64,000 nucleotides of DNA from Streptomyces sp. NBC_01283 (GTDB lineage Bacteria; Actinomycetota; Actinomycetes; Streptomycetales; Streptomycetaceae). Location: contig NZ_CP108430.1 of the NCBI RefSeq assembly GCF_041435335.1, forward strand, positions 7,405,001 to 7,469,000, given 5' to 3'. The notes beneath the pieces are model-generated. The model saw only the letters and a list, made by a program, of their open reading frames with translations. It did no database searches and was not told where the DNA came from. Each line of letters opens with the position of its first letter. Position 1 is the stretch's first letter. Below, piece after piece: positions 1 through 8,725 of this stretch. The position numbers and the translations under genes are program-made.

Positions 1-1
1 C

Positions 2-247
2 GCCGTGCGCGCGGCCGTCGCCGCCGAGCCCGCCGTCCTGCGGGCCCACCTCGGCGCGGGCACCGCGGACGGCACCCTCGCGCTCGTCCTGGACCCCGCG
101 GCGGACCAGGCCGAAGCCGCCCAGCGTGTCGCCCGGCACATCGCGGCCGACGAAACACTGAGGGCCCGCCTGGTGAGCGGCCTCGACCTGGCACTGCTGC
201 CGACCGGGGCGACGCCACCGGGCGAGCCCTTCTACGTACGTCCGTGA
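2..247 (+). CDS. C-terminal end of an SseB-like protein (partial)
   Basis: This reading frame is open from the left edge to a TGA at 245-247, so only about 81 C-terminal residues are visible. The tail (an Ala-rich helix, then LALLPTGATPP and a GEPFYVRP end) looks like the C-terminal domain of the SseB / enhanced-serine-sensitivity family, which often lies near infC in Streptomyces. That family link is from memory of the tail only. The N-terminal domain, start codon and promoter lie outside the window, so function cannot be judged. Confidence 0.5.
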   Translation, partial: AVRAAVAAEPAVLRAHLGAGTADGTLALVLDPAADQAEAAQRVARHIAADETLRARLVSGLDLALLPTGATPPGEPFYVRP

Positions 248-295
248 ATCACGTACGCCCATGAATCACGGACGTACGCGTGTCATGGGTGGTGC

Positions 296-682
296 TCAGC
301 CGAAGACCGGGCCCGTGTACTTCTCGCCCGGGCCCTGACCCGGCTCGTCCGGAACGTCGGACGCCTCGCGGAAGGCCAGCTGCAGCGACTTCAGGCCGTC
401 GCGCAGCGGGGCCGCGTGGAACGAGGAGATCTCCGTGGCGCTCGCGTCCATCAGACCGGCGAGCGAGTGGATCAGCTTGCGGGCCTCGTCGAGGTCCTTG
501 TGGCCCTCGCCGCCCTCGGCGAGGCCGAGGTTCACGGCCGCCGCGCTCATCAGGTGGACGGCGACCGTGGTGATCACCTCGACCGCGGGGACGTCCGCGA
601 TGTCACGGGTCAGGGTGTCGAAGTCGGGGGAATCGGAGCCCGGGCCGGTGCCGGACTCGGGGGTGGGGGTCGCGTCGCTCAT
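296..682 (-). CDS. DUF1844 domain protein
   Basis: A 128-residue protein starting MSDATP, with an acidic Pro/Thr/Ser-rich N-terminus and then a helical DUF1844 core (about residues 28-110) containing a VHLMSAAAVNLGLA segment and a LIHSLAGLMDA segment. DUF1844 proteins are small and of unknown role, commonly encoded beside infC in actinobacteria. The ATG at 680-682 is preferred over the longer open frame because the upstream translation is low-complexity and runs into the divergent infC leader. The gene is divergent from the infC operon, so the two may share the region 683-1071. No signal peptide is evident. Confidence 0.8.
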   Translation of the reverse strand: MSDATPTPESGTGPGSDSPDFDTLTRDIADVPAVEVITTVAVHLMSAAAVNLGLAEGGEGHKDLDEARKLIHSLAGLMDASATEISSFHAAPLRDGLKSLQLAFREASDVPDEPGQGPGEKYTGPVFG

Positions 683-953
683 GTCCCACACGATAAGCGG
701 AGCCCCGTCCGGAGCAGTCCGCGGGAGTCCGTGCGCACCGTTGGTTAGCCCCACCCCCGCGGAGCTGCTAACCTTGTGTAACGACCGGCCGGATACTCGC
801 GTGCCACGCAGAGACCCGGCCCACAAGTGGAGGCTCCGCTTCCCACCTAGTCGCTCCCTGAGCGGCGGGTCACCGGTCAGGCAGTCGCAGTCCCCGAGAC
901 TACGGCAGGCCCGAATTGCGCCCCGCGATCATCGCGGAGGTGCTCCGGTAGTA

Positions 954-1016
954 ATGGAGCCCCTTCCTGTGATCGGTTGGGGCATTTTTTATGTACTCAC
1001 TCGGTTGGTCGGATAA
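954..1016 (+). CDS. possible 20-aa leader peptide of infC
   Basis: ATG at 954 opens 20 codons ending in TAA at 1014-1016; the peptide begins [10 protein letters not shown] and ends VLTRLVG. A GGAGG lies at about 936-940, a loose spacing of roughly 13 bases. The ORF overlaps a GCCCC...GGGGC hairpin followed by a T-run, so translating it would disrupt that hairpin. This may be coincidence: the composition carries no run of one amino acid, unlike classical amino-acid attenuators. Comparison of the peptide across Streptomyces would decide. Confidence 0.25.
   Translation: MEPLPVIGWGIFYVLTRLVG
957..987 (+). terminator. terminator-like hairpin in infC leader (possible attenuator)
   Basis: GCCCC at 959-963 pairs with GGGGC about 15 bases later, with two further C-G pairs inside a 2x2 mismatch, and is followed immediately by ATTTTTTATG. 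In this GC-rich genome a run of six T directly after a GC stem is uncommon. It lies about 85 bases upstream of the infC start, so it could attenuate transcription into infC-rpmI-rplT rather than end an upstream gene. Confidence 0.5.
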
Positions 1017-1071
1017 CAGACGTAACGCGGCTGTCCGCCAGACCGCCGCGTGGTGCTACCGAGGAGGATCC

Positions 1072-1746
1072 ATCAGCGCCGAGCCCCGCATCAACGACCG
1101 GATTCGCGTTCCCGAGGTGCGACTTGTCGGTCCCAGCGGCGAGCAGGTCGGGATTGTTCCGCTTGCCAAGGCCCTGGAGCTCGCACAGGAGTACGACCTC
1201 GACCTGGTCGAGGTGGCGGCTACCGCCCGTCCGCCCGTGTGCAAGCTCATGGACTACGGGAAGTTCAAGTACGAGTCGGCCATGAAGGCCCGTGAGGCGC
1301 GCAAGAACCAGGCGCACACGGTCATCAAGGAGATGAAGCTCCGGCCGAAGATCGACCCGCACGACTATGACACCAAGAAGGGTCACGTCGTCCGGTTCCT
1401 CAAGCAGGGCGACAAGGTCAAGATCACGATCATGTTCCGTGGTCGCGAGCAGTCCAGGCCGGAACTCGGCTACCGACTGCTGCAGCGTCTCGCGAACGAC
1501 GTCGAAGACCTCGGGTTCATCGAGTCGAACCCGAAGCAGGACGGCCGAAACATGATCATGGTCCTCGGTCCGCACAAGAAGAAGACCGAAGCCATGGCCG
1601 AGGCCCGCGAGGCTCAGGCGGTCCGCAAGGCGGATGCGAAGGCCAACCCGGGCCGCTCGCAGAACTCCGCCGAGGAGGGGGAGTCCGACGAGGCTCCTGC
1701 CGAAGCTGCCGCCGAAGCCCCTGCCGAGGCTCCCGCCGAGGCCTGA
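1072..1746 (+). CDS. infC: translation initiation factor IF-3 (AUC start)
   Basis: IF-3 binds the 30S subunit, prevents premature 50S joining and proofreads the start codon. The protein opens [20 protein letters not shown], has the N-domain (about residues 5-75, including YDLDLVEV and [10 protein letters not shown]), a linker and the C-domain ending [13 protein letters not shown] ~45-residue Ala/Glu/Pro-rich tail with APAEAPAEA repeats follows, typical of actinobacterial IF-3. There is no in-frame ATG or GTG near the expected N-terminus. Codon 1072-1074 is ATC, 4 bases after a strong GAGGAGG, so I call it the start; this matches the non-AUG infC starts used elsewhere for autoregulation. An ATG at 991 in frame is possible but lacks a ribosome binding site and would add 27 non-homologous residues. 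First gene of infC-rpmI-rplT. Confidence 0.92.
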   Translation: MSAEPRINDRIRVPEVRLVGPSGEQVGIVPLAKALELAQEYDLDLVEVAATARPPVCKLMDYGKFKYESAMKAREARKNQAHTVIKEMKLRPKIDPHDYDTKKGHVVRFLKQGDKVKITIMFRGREQSRPELGYRLLQRLANDVEDLGFIESNPKQDGRNMIMVLGPHKKKTEAMAEAREAQAVRKADAKANPGRSQNSAEEGESDEAPAEAAAEAPAEAPAEA

Positions 1747-1851
1747 TCCCGGGACGTGAGTCCGGGGATCGCCACCTGATACATACGGTTCCCGGATGCC
1801 CGGTTTCACGACCGGGCATCCGAGTGCCACTGACGAGGAGAGAACGGCGCT

Positions 1852-2046
1852 ATGCCGAAGAACAAGACGCACAGCGGTGCCAGCAAGCGCTTCAAGATCA
1901 CCGGCTCCGGCAAGGTGCTCCGCGAGCGCGCCGGCAAGCGCCACCTGCTCGAGCACAAGTCGTCCCGTCTGACGCGTCGCCTCAGCGGCAACGCCGAGAT
2001 GGCCCCGGGCGACGCCAAGAAGATCAAGAAGCTTCTCGGCAAGTGA
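1852..2046 (+). CDS. rpmI: 50S ribosomal protein L35
   Basis: A 64-residue, very basic protein ([18 protein letters not shown]...) of standard L35 length. It has the KRFK, RAGKRH and SSRLTRRL elements expected for binding 23S rRNA. ATG at 1852 is preceded by GAGGAGAG at 1835-1842. It lies 105 bases after infC and 94 before rplT, the conserved infC-rpmI-rplT order, which supports co-transcription. Nothing is unusual. Confidence 0.97.
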   Translation: MPKNKTHSGASKRFKITGSGKVLRERAGKRHLLEHKSSRLTRRLSGNAEMAPGDAKKIKKLLGK

Positions 2047-2140
2047 GTCCGGGCGCACACCGCGCCTGAACTCTGACCGGGACCCAATCGATACCGGGTC
2101 GTGTGAGTCCAACCACGGCCCCGCTGCAAGGAGTTAACAA

Positions 2141-2524
2141 GTGGCACGCGTCAAGCGGGCAGTCAACGCCCACAAGAAGCGCCGCGCAGTCCTCGAGGCT
2201 GCCAAGGGCTACCGCGGTCAGCGTTCGCGCCTGTACCGCAAGGCCAAGGAGCAGGTCACCCACTCCCTGGTCTACAACTACAACGACCGCAAGAAGCGCA
2301 AGGGCGACTTCCGTCGGCTGTGGATCCAGCGCATCAACGCCGCTGCCCGCCAGAACGGCATGACGTACAACCGCCTCATCCAGGGTCTGAACGCCGCCAA
2401 CATCGAGGTGGACCGCAAGATCCTCGCGGAGCTCGCCGTCAACGACCCGAACGCGTTCGCCGCGCTGGTCGAGGTCGCGCAGAAGGCGCTGCCGAGCGAC
2501 GTCAACGCCCCCAAGGCTGCCTGA
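2141..2524 (+). CDS. rplT: 50S ribosomal protein L20
   Basis: A 127-residue basic protein beginning [15 protein letters not shown] and containing [17 protein letters not shown] and [18 protein letters not shown], the hallmark L20 sequence. L20 is needed early in 50S assembly and in several bacteria represses its own operon by binding the leader mRNA. The start is GTG at 2141 with AAGGAG seven bases upstream. It ends the infC operon and is followed by a very strong terminator hairpin at 2551-2584. Confidence 0.97.
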   Translation: MARVKRAVNAHKKRRAVLEAAKGYRGQRSRLYRKAKEQVTHSLVYNYNDRKKRKGDFRRLWIQRINAAARQNGMTYNRLIQGLNAANIEVDRKILAELAVNDPNAFAALVEVAQKALPSDVNAPKAA

Positions 2525-2550
2525 CGCTTCGCTGTACCTGAGCGTTACTC

Positions 2551-2584
2551 GCGGACCCGCAGGCCCTTTGGCCTGCGGGTCCGC
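2551..2584 (+). terminator. terminator of the infC-rpmI-rplT operon
   Basis: A perfect 15-bp stem (GCGGACCCGCAGGCC paired with its complement) closes a CTTT loop, 26 bases after the rplT stop. The T-run afterwards is weak, as usual for Streptomyces terminators. It separates the operon from the methyltransferase gene. Confidence 0.85.
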
Positions 2585-2642
2585 CTGCGTTCGGTTTCTC
2601 GTCCGCCCTCCTCTGCCGTCTCCCCCCCCCGAAGGTGAGTTC

Positions 2643-3488
2643 ATGACCGCCGCTCCCGAGTTGATCTCTCCCAAGTCGTCCCGCGTCAGTGCCGCGCGGC
2701 GGCTCGGCAAGCGGAACTTCCGGGGGAAGGAGCAGCTGTTCCTCGCCGAGGGGCCGCAGGCCGTGCGGGAGGCCGCGGCGCACGCCGACACGCTCGTCGA
2801 GGTGTTCGTGACCGTCGAGGCCGCCGAGCGCTACGCGGACATCGTCGGCGAGGCCCGTGCCGCGGGGGCCCGGGTGCACCTGGCGGACGAGGACGTCATC
2901 GCCGACATCTCGACGACCGTGACGCCGCAGGGACTCGTCGGGGTCTGCCGGTTCGTGGACACCCCCTTCGAGGACATCCTCGCCGCGAAGCCCAGGCTGG
3001 TCGCCGTCCTCGCGCACGTCCGTGACCCCGGGAACGCCGGCACCGTGCTGCGGTGCGCCGACGCGGCGGGGGCCGACGCCGTCGTCCTGACGGACGCCTC
3101 CGTGGATCTCTACAACCCCAAGTGCGTGCGCGCGTCGGTCGGTTCGCTGTTCCACCTGCCCGTCGCCGTCGGCGTACCCGTCGAGCGGGCCGTCCAGGGG
3201 CTGAAGGACGCGGGCGTACGCATCCTCGCGGCCGACGGAGCGGGCGAGGACGACCTCGACGACGAGCTCGACAAGGGCACCATGGGCACGCCATCGGCCT
3301 GGGTCTTCGGCAACGAGGCCTGGGGGCTCCCGGAGGAGACCCGCGCACTCGCCGACGCCGTGGTGCGCGTTCCGATCCACGGCAGAGCCGAAAGCCTCAA
3401 CCTCGCGACGGCGGCGGCCGTGTGCCTCTATGCGTCCGCCCGTGCACAGCGTGCGGCTGGAGGGTGCCGTTCCGTCACTCCCAGCTAG
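2643..3488 (+). CDS. TrmH-family (SPOUT) RNA 2'-O-methyltransferase
   Basis: A 281-residue SpoU/TrmH-type enzyme that would transfer a methyl group from S-adenosylmethionine to a ribose in rRNA or tRNA. An N-terminal substrate-binding domain (about 1-100, with RNFRGKEQLFLAEGPQAV) precedes the knotted SPOUT domain. The three family motifs are visible: NAGTVLRCADAAGAD, then VFGNEAWGLPEE, and IPHGRAESLNLATAAAV-like IHGRAESLNLATAAAV. Start ATG at 2643 follows a GGTGAG. It sits between rplT and pheS, a common position in actinobacteria; the target nucleotide cannot be read from sequence. Confidence 0.9.
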   Translation: MTAAPELISPKSSRVSAARRLGKRNFRGKEQLFLAEGPQAVREAAAHADTLVEVFVTVEAAERYADIVGEARAAGARVHLADEDVIADISTTVTPQGLVGVCRFVDTPFEDILAAKPRLVAVLAHVRDPGNAGTVLRCADAAGADAVVLTDASVDLYNPKCVRASVGSLFHLPVAVGVPVERAVQGLKDAGVRILAADGAGEDDLDDELDKGTMGTPSAWVFGNEAWGLPEETRALADAVVRVPIHGRAESLNLATAAAVCLYASARAQRAAGGCRSVTPS

Positions 3489-3543
3489 TAGGGTGACGGG
3501 CTCGGAGGCCTCCTGCGCCGGTCCGAGAGGTGGGGTACGGGGA

Positions 3544-4686
3544 ATGAGCATCGGCACGAGCAGATCACCGGGAGTACAGGGCATCCTGTCCACTCGCGCG
3601 GACCATGGCGCCCTCGGTGACCTCGGCGGCCTCGGTGTCCACCCGGACGACCTTCCCGACGGCCTGGTCGTCGCGGACGAGTCGGGACACGTCATCTGCT
3701 TCAACGCCGCAGCCGTGCGCATCACCGCCGTGCAGGCCGACGACGCCATCGGCGCGCCACTGGAACGCGCCCTTCCGTTAGAGGACCTCGAAGGCCGCCG
3801 CTGGTGGCAGCTGACCGATCCGTACGGCGGCATCGCGACCCGCTTCGCGCAGCCCGAGCGCAATCTGCTGCTCCCCGGCGGACGCGAGGTCCTCGTCACC
3901 GCCCGCTACGTGCGCACCGCGCCCACCGGCCCCGTCCGCCGCGTCGTCGTCTCCATCCGCGACACCGAGGCCCGGCGCCGCACCGAGCGCAGCCACGCCG
4001 AGCTGATCGCCACCGTCGCCCACGAGCTCCGCTCGCCCCTCACCTCCGTGAAGGGCTTCACTGCGACGCTGCTCGCCAAGTGGGAGCGCTTCACCGACGA
4101 CCAGAAGAAACTGATGCTGGAGACGGTGGACGCCGACGCCAACCGCGTCACGCGGCTCATCGCCGAGCTCCTGGACATCTCCCGCATCGACTCGGGGCGC
4201 CTGGAACTGCGCCGTCAGCCCGTCGACATCGGTGCGGCCGTCGGCCGCCACATCCAGGCCCATGTCGCCTCCGGCCAGGACGCCGACCGCTTCCTCGTGC
4301 GGATGGAACAGCCGATGCCCGACCTCTGGGCCGACCCCGACAAGATCGACCAGGTGCTCAGCAATCTGTTGGAAAATGCCGTGCGGCACGGCGAGGGAAC
4401 CGTCACCATCGACGTGGCGCCCTCGTCGTCCCCGCGCGAGCGGGGCGGGGCCGAGACGGCCGTGACCGTGAGTGACGAGGGGACCGGCATTCCGGAGGAA
4501 TCGATGGGCCGTGTCTTCACCCGCTTCTGGCGGGGCAGCAAGCGCGGCGGGACGGGACTCGGCTTGTACATCGTGAAGGGCATCGTGGAGGCGCACGGCG
4601 GGACGATCACCGTCGGCCGCGCGCCCGGTGGCGGCGCCCAGTTCCGATTTACGTTGCCCGTGGGCACTCCGGCGTATCTCCTCTGA
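3544..4686 (+). CDS. PAS-domain sensor histidine kinase (contains a TTA codon)
   Basis: A 380-residue soluble histidine kinase without predicted membrane segments. A PAS domain (about residues 35-145) begins LPDGLVVADESGHVICFN. The HisKA dimerisation helix carries the phosphorylatable His in VAHELRSPLTSVKGF. The HATPase domain shows the N box (NLLENAVRHGEG), G1 (VSDEGTGIPEE) and G2 (GGTGLGLYIVKGIVEAHGG). Start ATG 3544 is preceded by GGTACGGGGA. No response regulator is adjacent, so it is an orphan kinase. Codon 79 (3778-3780) is TTA, which in Streptomyces requires the bldA tRNA. The stimulus is unknown. Confidence 0.92.
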   Translation: MSIGTSRSPGVQGILSTRADHGALGDLGGLGVHPDDLPDGLVVADESGHVICFNAAAVRITAVQADDAIGAPLERALPLEDLEGRRWWQLTDPYGGIATRFAQPERNLLLPGGREVLVTARYVRTAPTGPVRRVVVSIRDTEARRRTERSHAELIATVAHELRSPLTSVKGFTATLLAKWERFTDDQKKLMLETVDADANRVTRLIAELLDISRIDSGRLELRRQPVDIGAAVGRHIQAHVASGQDADRFLVRMEQPMPDLWADPDKIDQVLSNLLENAVRHGEGTVTIDVAPSSSPRERGGAETAVTVSDEGTGIPEESMGRVFTRFWRGSKRGGTGLGLYIVKGIVEAHGGTITVGRAPGGGAQFRFTLPVGTPAYLL

Positions 4687-4847
4687 TCTTCTCCTCCGAT
4701 CCGCCCGAGCACGGCCCGCGGGCTCATTCACCTGCGCCACCCCCGTTAGACTCGATCCTTGGCACGTTTGCGTCCCTGATCTGTGGACGATTCGTCTCCG
4801 AGTCGTAGACGGGGACCATCACCAGCCAACCGGAAGCACGGGAAGAG

Positions 4848-5984
4848 ATGTCGGCACCGAACAAGTCGTACGACCCTGTTGAGGTCGAGGCACTGAAACC
4901 TGAAGAGATCGAGCGCATGCGGGACGAGGCGCTCGCCGCCTTCGCCGCCGCGGGCGACCTCGAACAGCTCCAGGAGGCCAAGGTCGCGCACACCGGCGGC
5001 ACCTCGCCGCTGTCCCTCGCCAACCGCGAGATCGGCGCGCTGCCCCCGCAGGCCAAGGCCGAGGCCGGCAAGCGCGTCGGCATGGCACGCGGCGCGGTCA
5101 GCAAGGCGCTCGCCGCCCGCCAGACCGAGCTCGAGGCCGAGCGTGACGCCCGGGTCCTGGTCGAGGAGGCAGTGGACGTCACGCTGCCGTACGACCGCGT
5201 CCCGGCCGGTGCCCGGCACCCGCTGACCACGTTCATGGAGCGTGTCGCGGACGTCTTCGTCGCCATGGGCTACGAGATCGCCGAGGGCCCCGAGGTCGAG
5301 GCGGAGTGGTTCAACTTCGACGCCCTGAACTTCACCCCGGACCACCCGGCCCGGCAGATGCAGGACACGTTCTTCGTCCAGGGCCCCGAGGGCGACAAGA
5401 ACACCGCCGGCGACGAGTCCGGTGTCGTGCTGCGCACCCACACCTCCCCGGTGCAGGCCCGCGCGATGCTCGACCGTGAGCCGCCCGTCTACATCGTCTG
5501 CCCCGGCCGCGTGTACCGCACGGACGAGCTGGACGCGACGCACACCCCGGTCTTCCACCAGATCGAGCTGCTCGCCGTGGACGAGGGCCTGACCATGGCC
5601 GACCTCAAGGGCACCCTGGACCACATGGTCCAGTCGCTCTTCGGCGCGGACATGAAGACCCGCCTGCGCCCGAACTACTTCCCGTTCACCGAGCCGTCCG
5701 CCGAGATGGACATGGTCTGCTACGTCTGCCGTGGCGAGTCCGTGGGCAACCCCGACCGCCCCTGCCGCACCTGCGGCAGCGAGGGCTGGATCGAGCTGGG
5801 CGGCTGCGGCATGGTCAACCCGAAGGTCCTCACGGCCTGCGGCGTCGACCCCCAGAAGTACAGCGGATTCGCCTTCGGGTTCGGCATCGAACGGATGCTG
5901 ATGTTCCGCCACAACGTCGAAGACATGCGAGACATGGTCGAGGGTGACGTCCGGTTCACCCGGCCCTTCGGGATGGAGATCTGA
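4848..5984 (+). CDS. pheS: phenylalanyl-tRNA synthetase alpha subunit
   Basis: A 378-residue class II aminoacyl-tRNA synthetase alpha chain, forming an alpha2-beta2 enzyme with PheT to charge tRNA-Phe. An N-terminal coiled coil (about 1-95) precedes the catalytic core with motif 1 ([10 protein letters not shown]), motif 2 ([10 protein letters not shown] then [13 protein letters not shown]) and motif 3 ([16 protein letters not shown]). [12 protein letters not shown] is characteristic of PheS. The ATG at 4848 follows GGGAAGAG. The stop codon shares its last base with the pheT start, so the two are translationally coupled. Confidence 0.97.
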   Translation: MSAPNKSYDPVEVEALKPEEIERMRDEALAAFAAAGDLEQLQEAKVAHTGGTSPLSLANREIGALPPQAKAEAGKRVGMARGAVSKALAARQTELEAERDARVLVEEAVDVTLPYDRVPAGARHPLTTFMERVADVFVAMGYEIAEGPEVEAEWFNFDALNFTPDHPARQMQDTFFVQGPEGDKNTAGDESGVVLRTHTSPVQARAMLDREPPVYIVCPGRVYRTDELDATHTPVFHQIELLAVDEGLTMADLKGTLDHMVQSLFGADMKTRLRPNYFPFTEPSAEMDMVCYVCRGESVGNPDRPCRTCGSEGWIELGGCGMVNPKVLTACGVDPQKYSGFAFGFGIERMLMFRHNVEDMRDMVEGDVRFTRPFGMEI

Positions 5985-8494
5985 TGCGGGTCCCGCTTTC
6001 CTGGCTGCGGGAGTACGTCGATCTCCCCGCCACCGAGACCGGCCGTGACGTACAGGCCAAGCTCGTCGACGTCGGCCTAGAGGTCGAGACCGTCGAGCAG
6101 CTCGGCTCCGGCCTGACCGGTCCGCTCGTCGTCGGCAAGGTCCTCACCATCGAGGAGCTGACGGAGTTCAAGAAGCCCATCCGCTTCTGCACCGTCGACG
6201 TCGGCTCGGCCAACGGCACGGGCGAGCCGCAGGAGATCGTCTGCGGCGCACGGAACTTCGCCGTCGGCGACAAGGTCGTCGTCGTGCTCCCGGGCGCCGT
6301 CCTGCCCGGCGACTTCAAGATCGCCGCGCGCAAGACGTACGGCAAGACGTCGCACGGCATGATCTGCTCCGGCGACGAGCTGGGCATGGGCGACGACGGA
6401 AGCGGCGGCATCATCGTCCTTCCGCCGGAGCACGAGGCCGGCACCGACGCCATCCAGCTGCTGGAACTGGTCGACGAGGTCCTGGACATCGCCGTCACGC
6501 CCGACCGCGGCTATGCCCTGTCGATGCGTGGCGTCGCCCGCGAGGCAGCCATCGCGTACGGCCTGCCGCTGCGCGACCCGGCGCTCCTCGATGTGCCGGC
6601 GCCGAACTCCCTCGGCTACCCGGTCAAGATCTCCGACCCGCGCGGCTGCGACCGTTTCACCGCGCGCACGGTCACGGGTCTGAAGCCCGAGTCCCGCTCG
6701 CCGATCTGGCTGCAGCGCCGCCTCCAGAAGGCGGGCATGCGCCCGATCTCGCTCGCCGTCGACATCACGAACTACGTGATGCTGGAGCTCGGCCAGCCGC
6801 TGCACGCCTACGACCGCTCGCGCATCGAGGGCACGATCGGTGTGCGCCGTGCCGAGCAGGGCGAGAAGTTCACGACGCTCGACGGCGCCAAGCGCGTCCT
6901 CGACGCCGAGGACCTGGTCATCACCGACGACCGCGGCCCGATCGGCCTCGCAGGCGTCATGGGCGGCGCCAACACCGAGATCGCCGACCACGAAGACGCG
7001 GCCGGCACCACCGACGTCGTCATCGAGGCCGCGCACTTCGACGCGATCTCCATCGCCCGCACGGCCCGGCGCCACAAGCTGCCCTCCGAGGCGGCCAAGC
7101 GCTTCGAGCGCGGCGTCGACCCGCAGGCCGCGTCCGCCGCGGCGCAGCGCACGGTGGATCTCCTCGTGCTGCTCGCGGGCGGCACCGCCGAGTCCGGGGT
7201 CACCGAGGTCATCGCGCCCTCCGCGCCCCACACGATCGCCATGCCCGCCGATCACCCGGACAAGGTCGCCGGCGTGGAGTACGGCCGCGAGACCGTCGTG
7301 CGCCGCCTGCAGGAAGTCGGCTGCGACGTGTACGGCCAGGACGCCCTGACCGTCACCGTGCCGTCCTGGCGTCCCGACCTCGCCGAGCCGAACGACCTCG
7401 CCGAAGAGGTCATCCGCCTCGAGGGGTACGAGAACCTCCCGTCGACGCTGCCCAAGCCCCCCGCGGGCCGCGGCCTGACCGACCGGCAGCGGCTGCACCG
7501 CCGCTTCGGCCGCGCCCTCGCCGGCAGCGGATTCGTCGAGGCACCGAACTACCCCTTCATCGGTGAGCAGGTCTTCGACCAGCTGGGCCTGGAGCCCGGC
7601 GACCCCAAGCGGCGGGTCGTGAAGCTGGCCAACCCGCTCTCCGACGAGGAGCCCGCTCTTCGTACGACGCTGCTGCCCGGGCTGCTCGGCGCGCTGCGCC
7701 GGAATGAGGGCCGCGGCAGCCACGACCTGGCGCTCTTCGAGACGGGCCTGGTCTTCCAGCCCCGCGAGGAGGCCCGTGTCGCGGTGCGGCTGCCCGTCGA
7801 CCGCCGTCCCACGGACGAGGAGATCGCCTCCCTGACCGAGGCGCTCCCCGTCCAGCCGCGGCATGCCGCCGTCGCCATCGCGGGCGCCCGCGAGCAGGCC
7901 GGCTGGTGGGGCAAGGGCCGGCCGTCCGAGTGGGCCGACGCGGTGCAGGCCGCGCGTGACCTGGCCGCCGAGTCGGGCACCGAACTGCTCGTGCGCCAGG
8001 GCCAGTACGGCCCGTGGCACCCGGGCCGGTGCGCCGAGCTCGCCGTCGTGATCGACGGGACGGAGCAGGTCGTCGGGTACGCGGGCGAGCTGCACCCGCG
8101 CGTCGTCAAGACGCTCGGTCTGCCCGCGCGCACCTGCGCGATGGAGCTCGACCTGGACCGTCTGGAGGCCGCCGGATCCGGTGTCCCGCAGGGTCCGAAG
8201 ATCTCCACGTTCCCGGTCGCCACGCAGGACGTCGCGCTCGTCGTGGACGGGGGCGTTCCGGCCGCCGACGTGGAGAAGGCGCTGCGCGAGGGTGCGGGTG
8301 AACTCCTCGAGTCCATCCGCCTGTTCGACGTCTTCACCGGCGAGCAGATCGGTGCGGGCAAGAAGTCCCTGGCGTACGCGCTGCGCTTCCGCGCGGCCGA
8401 CCGCACGCTGACCGTCGACGAGGCCTCCGCGGCCCGCGACGCGGCCGTCGCCCTGGCGGCCGAGCGGACCGGCGCGGTGCTGCGCGGAGCGTAG
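5984..8494 (+). CDS. pheT: phenylalanyl-tRNA synthetase beta subunit
   Basis: An 836-residue full-length PheT. Domains in order: an N-terminal tRNA-binding OB fold (about 40-155, [10 protein letters not shown]...), the B3/B4 editing domain (about 210-370), the B5 domain (about 410-480), the catalytic-like core (about 490-690, [20 protein letters not shown]) and the FDX-ACB anticodon-binding domain at the C-terminus (about 740-835, [17 protein letters not shown]). ATG at 5984 overlaps the pheS stop by one base (TGATG). A strong terminator follows at 8536-8569. Confidence 0.97.
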   Translation: MRVPLSWLREYVDLPATETGRDVQAKLVDVGLEVETVEQLGSGLTGPLVVGKVLTIEELTEFKKPIRFCTVDVGSANGTGEPQEIVCGARNFAVGDKVVVVLPGAVLPGDFKIAARKTYGKTSHGMICSGDELGMGDDGSGGIIVLPPEHEAGTDAIQLLELVDEVLDIAVTPDRGYALSMRGVAREAAIAYGLPLRDPALLDVPAPNSLGYPVKISDPRGCDRFTARTVTGLKPESRSPIWLQRRLQKAGMRPISLAVDITNYVMLELGQPLHAYDRSRIEGTIGVRRAEQGEKFTTLDGAKRVLDAEDLVITDDRGPIGLAGVMGGANTEIADHEDAAGTTDVVIEAAHFDAISIARTARRHKLPSEAAKRFERGVDPQAASAAAQRTVDLLVLLAGGTAESGVTEVIAPSAPHTIAMPADHPDKVAGVEYGRETVVRRLQEVGCDVYGQDALTVTVPSWRPDLAEPNDLAEEVIRLEGYENLPSTLPKPPAGRGLTDRQRLHRRFGRALAGSGFVEAPNYPFIGEQVFDQLGLEPGDPKRRVVKLANPLSDEEPALRTTLLPGLLGALRRNEGRGSHDLALFETGLVFQPREEARVAVRLPVDRRPTDEEIASLTEALPVQPRHAAVAIAGAREQAGWWGKGRPSEWADAVQAARDLAAESGTELLVRQGQYGPWHPGRCAELAVVIDGTEQVVGYAGELHPRVVKTLGLPARTCAMELDLDRLEAAGSGVPQGPKISTFPVATQDVALVVDGGVPAADVEKALREGAGELLESIRLFDVFTGEQIGAGKKSLAYALRFRAADRTLTVDEASAARDAAVALAAERTGAVLRGA

Positions 8495-8535
8495 TCACTG
8501 CCCGTAGCCGCCACCAGGCGCACAAGAGGCGCAAA

Positions 8536-8569
8536 GAAGGGCGTACCCGGACCTCCGGGTACGCCCTTC
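8536..8569 (+). terminator. terminator of pheST
   Basis: A perfect 15-bp stem (GAAGGGCGTACCCGG with its complement) around an ACCT loop, 41 bases after the pheT stop, followed by ACTCGTTTG. Confidence 0.85.
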
Positions 8570-8725
8570 ACTCGTTTGAGTGGCAAGTAAGCCCTCTCTG
8601 GTCCGATCGGCCCATGCGGTCGACAGAATCAGTCCGGCCGCAGGGCCGTGATCCGTCCGGTCTGCTTCGGTCTGCGCAGACCGCGCGAATCGCACGCTGA
8701 ACAGGGCCTTAGGGGGGCCGTCGGC

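Larger units (their letters stand above)
683..1071 (+). promoter_or_regulatory. infC leader region
   Basis: A 389-base gap between the divergent DUF1844 gene and infC. It contains a GTTAGC...GCTAAC inverted repeat near 744-772, a possible leader ORF (954-1016), a terminator-like hairpin (957-987) and a GAGGAGG ribosome binding site at 1061-1067. A long structured leader fits known autoregulation of infC-rpmI-rplT operons in other bacteria, where IF3 or L20 acts on the leader. I do not recognise a catalogued L20 leader here. The exact promoter is not clear. Confidence 0.55.

Noticed and set aside
991..1071. N-terminal extension of IF-3 from the ATG at 991
   Set aside because: It lacks a ribosome binding site, overlaps the leader hairpin region and adds 27 residues with no IF-3 similarity; the AUC start after GAGGAGG fits better.
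6077..8095. A 672-codon minus-strand open frame under pheT
   Set aside because: It mirrors pheT codons and has no recognisable motif or ribosome binding site.
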